The notes under the pieces are model-generated. The model saw only the letters and a list, made by a program, of their open reading frames with translations, was not told where the DNA came from and made no database searches. Positions 56,984 to 64,000 of a stretch of DNA of 64,000 nucleotides are shown here, in pieces. The stretch is from contig CM035168.1 of NCBI GenBank assembly GCA_020205615.1, forward strand, positions 126,738,795-126,802,794. Reading direction: 5' to 3'. Each line of letters opens with the position of its first letter. Position 1 is the stretch's first letter. Made by a program: the position numbers and the translations under genes. Source of the stretch: Panax quinquefolius. Lineage: Eukaryota > Streptophyta > Magnoliopsida > Apiales > Araliaceae.

Positions 56984-57655
56984 TGTTGGGCCATAATCCT
57001 TTTTCTTATTGGGTCAGACTTAATGGGCTCCTCCCTTGGATTATGTTATGCTAGTCCTGGTTGGTCCGAATGGTTTGGGCCTTGTTACTTGATTATTTCA
57101 TTGGGTCCTTTCGGTTGGATCCGGTCGTTGGGGTCATTTCCGTTATTTGGGCTTAGTCATTGAATTGGCCCATTATACAATTTGTCACTTAATCCAACTT
57201 TGACCGGTAATCATTATGCCAAGTGATAGTTGATTCATCGCGGTCCGCACCTTTCGCATGGCATTAATGAGGATGGGACTCGGATGACCATGCATGGCAA
57301 ACAGAGTAAGTGTGTGGAAGTAAAAGTTGCATACTTTTGGCTGAAATGACCGGAAGTGGGGGAAAAGGTGTCAGGAAATGATGAGTGGCACGGTAAACCG
57401 GGACTAGAGTATGTATGGGGCTAAGATCACATAAGAAGGTAAGTAACATACACATTCATATTATTATTCTTTCTCAGACATTAGACATTATTTTTCTCTC
57501 CATTGTTGACCTTGTGATCGCCGATACTAACTCTCACGCTGGAGCTATCCCCCGACGGTCAGGCCGTCAAGCTTTTGGTGTTGACTTGTTGAACTGTGCA
57601 GGATATCGGACGCGTCTTGGTAATTAGGACGTGGAGAAAGATCTTGGCGTTAACA
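56984..57655 (+). repeat. 3' LTR of the Tat element
   Basis: 672 bp, preceded by the purine-rich AAAAGACTAGGGGGCAA and followed by the GAGGC duplication and copia sequence. Confidence 0.93.
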
Positions 57656-58290
57656 GAGGCAAATGATGCCACTGAAATAGATGAGCCACCACCTAATGTT
57701 GAACCCCACATTATTGAAAATTATATTCCTGAAATTGTGCAGCCATTACGTAGGTCTGAAAGACCTAGAAAGCCTGTTAATTTTGTAACCTATCTTAATG
57801 AGATTGATTGTGATTCAAGTAAAATTAATGATCATATCTTCTATAAATAGGTCATTACGAGTGCTCAATCAACTCAATGGCTTGAAGCCATGAATGATGA
57901 GTTAAAATCAATGGGGCTTAATAACGTTTAAGATCTTGAAGAATTACCAAAAGGTGTAAAACTTGTTTGTTGCAAGTGGGTCTATAAGACCAAATTAGAT
58001 CACAAAGGGAACGTTGAAAGGTATAACGCTCGATTGGTTACTAAGAGTTTCACTCAAAAGGAAGGTGTGGATTATAATGAAATTTTATCTCCAATATCTA
58101 GGAAAGATTCATTTAGAATAGTCATGGCTTTAATAGCTCATTATGATTTAGAGTTACATCAGATGGATGTTAAAACTGCATTCCTTCATGGTAACTTGCA
58201 TAAAAATGTATATATGGCACAACCAAAAAGTTTCTGGTTAAAGGCAAGGAATATATGGTATGTAGACTTAATAAGTCCATCTATGAGTTA
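57656..58290 (+). pseudogene. Copia hinge and RT, first part
   Basis: Resumes the copia frame in phase after the Tat element. An acidic hinge with RRSERPRKPVNF is followed by TQWLEAMNDELKSM, CKWVYKTKLDHKGNVERYNA, and FRIVMALIAHYDLELHQMDV with KTAFLHGNL (motif A Asp intact). Two stops interrupt it. Confidence 0.88.
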
Positions 58291-58860
58291 AAATAGGCTT
58301 CTTGACAGTGGTATCTTAAGTTTCACGAGTTGATGGATAATTTTGATTGTAAGAAAAATATAGTGGATCAATGCATATACTTAAAGGTCAATGGGAGTAA
58401 ATTTATTATTCTTGTTTTGTATGTTGATTATATACTATTTGCAAGTAATAACTTAGACATGTTACATGAGACCAAACGTTTTCTTTCTGAAAATTTTGAT
58501 ATAAAGTTTCTTGGTGAAGCCTCTTACATCATAGGTATCGAAATTCATCGAGATAGGTATCGAAATTCATCGAGATAGGTCTCGCGGGATATTAGGATTG
58601 TCCCAAAGAGCTTATATTGACAAAATTTTTAACAAATACAACATGCAAAATTGTTCTCCTATTGTCTTCTCAGTTGTTAAGGGTGATAAATTTGGCTCAT
58701 ATTAATGTCTTAAGAATTAACTTGAACATGATCAAATAAATCTTATTCTCTATGCTTCTGTGGTTGGGAGTCTTATGTATACTCAAGTTTGTACGCGTCC
58801 AGATATAGCGTATGTAACTGGCGTGCTTGGGCGTTACCAGTCAAATCCAGGTTTGGATAA
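58290..58860 (+). pseudogene. Copia RT, second part
   Basis: The catalytic box reads YVDYILFASNN (58420-58450), so the second Asp of YVDD is replaced by Tyr. A 22-bp tandem duplication at 58533-58576 shifts the frame. After it come GLSQRAYIDKIFNKYNM and VGSLMYTQVCTRPDIAYVTG. Confidence 0.85.
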
Positions 58861-59427
58861 TTGAAAAATAGCTAAAAAGGTTTTACGCTACTTACAGGGT
58901 ACTAATGATTTTATGTTTACATTCAGAAAAATAGATAACCTTGAAGTTATTGGTTATTCTGATTTTGATTTTGTTAAGTGTGAAGACGAAAAGAAATCTA
59001 CATCAGGGTGCATATTTATGCTTTCAGGTGACCCTATTTCGTGGAGAAGTCATAAGCAGGAGTTAACTACCACTTCCACGATGATGGCAGGATATGTGGC
59101 TTGTTATATCATGCTACTTCTCACGTCGTATTGTTGAGGAATTTTATTTTAGGACTTAAGGTTGTATATTCCATTTCAAGGTCATTGAAAGTATTTTGTG
59201 ATAATGATTCTGCTATTAGTTTTTGCAACAGCACCAGTTCGAGTGGTGCTGAACTGTACCTCGACACTAAGTACTTATTTGTCAAGGAAATAGTTGAACA
59301 TCAAAGCGTTGTAATTAAGTATATTAGTACGCATGATATGTTAGCGGGTTCACTTACGAAAGGCTTGTCACCTAAGCTTTTTTTAGAGCATGTTGCTGGC
59401 ATGGGTTTAACTTGTAGTCTTAATTAG
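58860..59427 (+). pseudogene. Copia RNase H
   Basis: The segment 58913-59137 has GYSDFDFVKCEDEKKSTSGC and PISWRSHKQELTTTSTMMAG. In another frame 59101-59427 has VFCDNDSAISFCNS, YLDTKYLFVKEIVEHQ and HDMLAGSLTKGL, the normal copia RNase H end. Confidence 0.88.
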
Positions 59428-59814
59428 TTAGTTATTTTGATGTAAGACAATATTTTTGAGCTCGTTGTTTTGAACTTTATATTATATTTATGGTTTGTTA
59501 TTCTCTTTATTGTGCACACTTGGGAACTTGTAAGCAAACAATTATGTTTTGGACCATATGAATGAGTTTAATTTATTACCACTTATGTAAACTCTATTCA
59601 TACCTACTATGTTTAATGTTAATCTTTGTTCTAATAAAAGTACTAATTGTGTAACTAATATGGATCTTATGTTAATAGTGACACAAATATTGTATTAATT
59701 CACTTTGGTGTTTTTATTTGAACAAGATATAGATATTAAATTATTACTTGGTCAAATTAATGATTGGAAATGTTATGTTTTGTATATAAATAGTATTTCG
59801 GCCAAGTGAGAGAA
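59428..59814 (+). other. Copia 3' non-coding region and polypurine tract
   Basis: AT-rich; ends in AAGTGAGAGAA directly before TGTTAAAATATT, the usual PPT-LTR arrangement. Confidence 0.6.
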
Positions 59815-60190
59815 TGTTAAAATATTTTATTCTTGATGTGACCTCTACTATTTATGTAATTATTGGGCTTACATATTGTATTAATTTATTACTTTATTTA
59901 TGAGTTTGATAATTAATTGTGTGGCCCATAAACAATATTAATAATAATATTTGGCATAATATATGGGCCCTAAGATTTCATAATCTTGATGGACGATTTT
60001 GACACTTAGATATTCAATAAATAAAATAGTTAGGATTTGATCCTAGTTGTCGTTTCAAAAATTTTATACATCTATACATTCATCATAAGATTGAAAGAGA
60101 TAATTGAATACATTCACCCTTAATTACGCTCAGCAAAGCAAAATGTGAAACATATAAGATGTTTTATCTTAATTCGTACCTAATTGATTT
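59815..60190 (+). repeat. Copia 3' LTR, end not determined
   Basis: Starts with TG after the purine tract. No 5' partner was found, so the end is a guess placed near a TGTGAAACATATAAG stretch. Confidence 0.45.
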
Positions 60191-61033
60191 GATTCTATGT
60201 AAAAACACGTTCGGATTAATTGATTAGGTAGGGTTTGGTTCCGATTTTATTCATGCATGGATGTCCTGCAGTGTGCTCATGTACTGAAAGAGTTGAAATT
60301 AGATTAGGAAGAGAAATTAAATGAGAGGTAGATGTGTGTGTGTAACGAATTACAAAGAGAGAAGATGAAATGAGGTTAAATGAGCTTTGCTTTCTTTCTT
60401 CTTTTTTTCTTTGTTTCTACTTACCCTCAGTTCTTGGTGGGGAAAAAAGAAGAGAGAGAGAGACTTATTTCTTTATTTTTTTAATAAGGAAGGTATATTG
60501 CTTTACTTTGTTTGTTGGGGGGGGGGGGTCAATCAGAAAGGTATATTGCTTTGTTTTTCAAGTAATTTTTTTAAAACATTCCAAAATGATTTATTTATAT
60601 ATTGATTTTTCTATTTTGGACCAAAAAGCGTACATATATTATAGATTATAGTCACAAAGTTAAAGGAATGTTCATGCCTGCCTGCCTGCCTGCTTAGTCA
60701 CTACTCACTAGTCAGTCATGGCTCTCCTTCGCGATCAAGCCAAGCCACTACAAAATAGAGCGGCAAATGTCTTCATATTGCATGCCTTTAATTAAATATT
60801 AGCTCCCATTATATATACGTACACACAAACAGACACACACTTGATTTTAATATATACACAAATAATCAAATGAAATGAAGTTAATTATTTGCTTATAGTA
60901 ATTAATTAGACCTCTGCCATCACGCGCGGTTAGGGGAGATAATATCTGTGCTTTTTATCAGCAGCTTGACAAAAATTAATCAATATGTGGGATTTCTTTT
61001 ATACTAATAATCTTAATTAATTAGCAAACACGT

Positions 61034-61065
<32 letters not shown>

Positions 61066-61180
61066 CTTTTGTAATTTTATAATTAATCTCCACATGCATA
61101 ATGGAAATATGGTAAAGATATCAGGTGAATATCCATTTAGATTGTCATTTACAGCGTAACATTATGCATGCCTGGAAATA

Positions 61181-61231
<51 letters not shown>

Positions 61232-61939
61232 TATGATCTTTTGTTCCAAAATTAATAAGATTATTATTATATATGTATTTTAGAATGACAATTTTAAGAA
61301 TAATTTTATTCTACCTAATGGGCCTTCTTAGTATTGGTTAAAAAATTAATTAGTAGTGGTGGTGTTACGTTTTTTTATTTTAGTTTTTATGTTGTCTAAT
61401 TATGTGCCTTAGTATTAGTTAAAATTTTAATTAGTAGTGGTGTGGTGATATTAGAAATGATAGCACAAAAATAATGACAGATTAGGAATTAAGCTAATCC
61501 TGCAAGTGATTTCATAATTAATCTTAAAATTAATTATATAATAGTAGAATGCATTTCTTTTTTAGTCTAATCTTAGTTAACTTGCGAAACTCTAATATTC
61601 AAATTCTGAATTAATTTAATTTTGCAAGATAACAATTTTGTACCAAATAATATTTCTTAATTAAGTCGTTTACAATATTAAATATTGCATGTACCAAAAT
61701 TAAATAGAATATTAATTATTTTTAATTTTAGTAATTTACAAACTTAAAATCAAATAAAATTCTTCCTTCCACCTAGTTATTATATATAGGCTATAGCTAG
61801 CTACTTTAATTTTCCCCTTTTATTGCTTGCTTTCCAACGTTACAGAATAAAATTAATTTATATGTATTTGTTAGCATTTATATGACTTAGTGTGGGTTCA
61901 ATTCCTTTACAAAAATGTTGGTCACAACTCACAAGTAAG

Positions 61940-61970
<31 letters not shown>

Positions 61971-62880
61971 GGACAAACTCAAAATGCTACTACTTTTTCT
62001 TAATTAGCCCTTAAAAATAAATATAATATTGTATTTATTTTTTACATATCTTTAAAATCGTCAACATTTATAACCTGAAAACTAAACATAAAAGCAAAGC
62101 GTGTTTTTCCATAGTCAAAAGAATAATTAACACTAAAGCAATCAGTTTTATGACTTCAAAACAACACATATTCTTCAATTCCTTTTTTTTTTAATTTTTT
62201 TTTTTAAATGCAAATATTCTTAAGTTGTAGATATTGTTTACTTATTATTGAAAAAAAATCTTATATCCCATATATTTGCAAAGCGACAATTTTTATGAAA
62301 TATAATATTTTGCTTCTACATAATTATTTTAATATTGATTAAAAAATGATGCAATAGTGGTTTGTCAGTATTTAATAATAAAAATATTGGTATGTTAGAA
62401 ATTTTATATGTTATTTGTATATTATTTAAAAAATATAAATTTGTCTCTAATCTTGAAATTAAAAAAGAATTGTATTTTAAAATATGGAGGGGGTATCATC
62501 TGGATCACATTGATTGAAGTGACAGATACTTATCTTGGTAGGAAAGTTCAGTTGCAACAATCGAAACAAATTATTTAAGGATCCTTTACAATAATATACA
62601 ACATTTTGAAAGTAATTACACTATTAGTGCATCATCAAAATAATTACAAAAATAATAATTTTCTCATATTTATTTACAATATTAGTGCAATTACAATTCA
62701 TTAATTTAGGGAATTAGTATAAGATTCAATTCACAATAATAAGTAGTTCTAAAATCGAGGAGAAATAAGCGCTCGTAATTAATAATTCAAATTCAAACAT
62801 CTTGGATCTAACAACAAAAATAAATTCAAATTCAAAATAATAATTCAAATTCAAATATTAAAATTCAAATCTTCATCTCC
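60191..62880. other. AT-rich intergenic DNA with microsatellites
   Basis: No coding potential. Holds a 12-base G run (60517-60528), a CCTG repeat (about 60676-60692), TA microsatellites (61039-61066, 61183-61230, 61938-61967), and a partly duplicated segment of about 50 bp (around 61320 and 61400, each with TTAATTAGTAGTGGTG). An AATTCAAATTCAAA array lies at about 62783-62870. Confidence 0.6.
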
Positions 62881-63258
62881 CTCAAATATTCTCAGAAACT
62901 TCACTTCTCTTCTGCGTAATCCTCTTCCTCACATTCTTCTTTGAAACCATAACATTGTCAACCTTTTTGTTCCTCAATAATTTTCTTGCAATCACTTTAG
63001 TTCTTACTTCAACAACTTTATCATTTAAATCTACAATAAGCCGTAATTCCTTATCATTTTTTTTCATCTCTTTCACTGCCATTTTCCCTCTCTTCTGCAC
63101 AACAACCGAACTGGAAATTAAAACCTTAATCATGGATATTTGATTTTTTACAATTTCTTCATGTCCAGAAATTTCAATTCCAATTTTATATCCAAAGAAA
63201 AATAAGAACAACTGCGTAGAAAAGAGAGATAAGAGAGTGAATGTAATGTTGATAACTA

Positions 63259-63473
63259 ACCTTCATACCAAGGTAATTCAAACTTTTATATCAAGTAACT
63301 AAAACCTTTATACCATGGTAACCAATCTACCTCAACACATGTAGTATGAATTGGTTACCTTGATCCGAAAAGTTAAGCAACCAACTCGATAAAGGTTTGG
63401 CTACCAACCTGCATCACATTCAAAATAAATTGGTAACTTAATAAAATTGAATTGGTTACCTTGGTATGAAGGT
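63259..63473. repeat. Inverted repeat, 18-bp perfect arms
   Basis: ACCTTCATACCAAGGTAA (63259-63276) and its exact complement (63456-63473) enclose about 180 bp. The loop itself contains further GGTTACC/GGTAACC motifs in both orientations. Confidence 0.75.
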
Positions 63474-63927
63474 TTGCTACTAAACTGCATTCTTATGAAA
63501 AAATTATCAAACAAAGCATGCCTTTTAGTCGACTGAAAATATCAAAATCTTTTCAAAGCTTGCTTGCTTTTTGCAAATAAGCCTCAGAACTCAGAAGATG
63601 TTGTGTTTTCAGAATTAATCTCGCTTTTTCTCTCCAACTTCATGTCTTCCTCCATAAAATCCGACGCACCCACAAAACCAAACCAAATGGGTGTACAAGT
63701 ACATAAAGCATAAAATCGGAAGTGAAAAGATATTTTAGAAAATTGGTGGGTGAAAAGAAGAAAAAGACTCATAGTTGTGTTGTGGTAAAACCGGATGCTT
63801 CATCATCTTGACCCATTAACCGTTTGATTTCTTATTAGTATAATCGCAGACTCAAAGTCTCAAACAAGCCTATAGAGAAAACCGACACTGCGACTAGATA
63901 AATAGAGGAATGAAACAAAAAGAAAGA

Positions 63928-63987
63928 ATGGATGAGGAGGAAGAAAATAATAAAAGAAACCTGGAATGGGATGGACTATGTCAAAAG
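63928..63987 (+). CDS. Possible first coding exon of an unidentified gene at the right edge
   Basis: ATG opens 20 codons, MDEEEENNKRNLEWDGLCQK, followed by an in-phase splice donor AAG|GTAAGG. The acidic start resembles a genuine plant exon 1, but no homology is recognised and the gene would lie beyond the window. Confidence 0.3.
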
Positions 63988-64000
63988 GTAAGGAGAAACT

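Larger units (their letters stand above)
35569..57655 (+). mobile_element. Ty3/gypsy Tat-lineage element (Retand/Ogre-like), hosting gypsy element 2
   Basis: 22.1 kb including a nested 10.1-kb element. LTRs are 35569-36244 and 56984-57655, beginning TGTTGGGCC and ending GTTAACA. A perfect 5-bp duplication GAGGC lies at 35564-35568 and 57656-57660. The internal order is PBS, gag (split by element 2), protease, RT, RNase H, a second archaeal-type RNase H, integrase, tandem repeats, an antisense gene, and the polypurine tract. The extra RNase H, short LTRs and extra ORF before the 3' LTR identify the Tat lineage. Confidence 0.92.
34388..60190 (+). mobile_element. Ty1/copia element relic, split by the Tat-lineage insertion
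   Basis: The left part (34388-35568) has a gag knuckle remnant and integrase. The right part (57656-59427) has RT and RNase H, then a non-coding tail, a purine tract AAGTGAGAGAA (59804-59814) and the start of a 3' LTR (TGTTAAAATATT at 59815). Integrase before RT defines copia. The 5' LTR and most of gag are not seen. The right boundary is approximate because no second LTR is available for comparison. Confidence 0.85.

Noticed and set aside
57264..57627. ORFs in the Tat LTRs (also 35772-36330)
   Set aside because: They fall within non-coding LTR sequence and occur in both LTR copies.
60370..60651. Two overlapping plus-strand ORFs of 93 and 72 codons
   Set aside because: Phe/Tyr-rich low-complexity translation of T-rich DNA across a G run; no family resemblance.
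62882..63211. 109-codon minus-strand ORF, Lys-rich
   Set aside because: No recognisable domain, AT-rich composition, no splice or promoter context; more likely a chance ORF.

Overview
The window is nuclear DNA of a flowering plant, most likely a eudicot. It is AT-rich and carries one intron-rich plant gene, TATAAATA-type LTR promoters, Ty3/gypsy and Ty1/copia retrotransposons, a hAT MITE, a Mutator-like element and an endogenous caulimovirid. The species cannot be fixed from the sequence.

Positions 1-8670 (minus strand) hold the first 14 coding exons of an autoinhibited P2B Ca2+-ATPase of the ACA8/ACA10 type. They run from the calmodulin-binding N-terminus through the TGES actuator motif to just after TM3; the catalytic half lies beyond position 1. 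Its introns contain a 544-bp hAT MITE, a gag relic and an RTE-type LINE relic. Positions 8671-10610 are AT-rich upstream DNA.

Positions 10611-21719 (minus strand) are a decayed endogenous caulimovirid. Primer-binding site, movement protein, coat protein with zinc knuckle, reverse transcriptase, RNase H and a downstream unassigned ORF are all recognisable. The copy is longer than one genome: about 1.48 kb is repeated at both ends. A 2.7-kb solo LTR (13667-16362) sits exactly where the protease should be.

Positions 21803-33382 are a Mutator-like element with about 150-bp inverted ends and a perfect 10-bp target duplication. It seems to carry the 5' end of a captured gene. A complete but degraded chromodomain-type gypsy element (22150-32287) is inserted in it, of the same family as the solo LTR.

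Positions 34388-60190 are a three-layer nest. A copia relic is split by a Tat-lineage gypsy element (35569-57655, 5-bp target duplication GAGGC on both sides). The Tat element is split in turn by a second chromodomain-type gypsy element (37798-47936). Between integrase and 3' LTR the Tat element carries a dimeric tandem repeat, then a gene on the opposite strand with at least two canonical introns.

Positions 60190-64000 are AT-rich DNA with microsatellites, an inverted repeat and a possible first exon of another gene at the right edge.

Almost every mobile-element ORF is broken by small indels. LTR copies match over long stretches and differ in short bursts, so part of this decay may be consensus error. 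Only the Ca2+-ATPase looks like a functional host gene.
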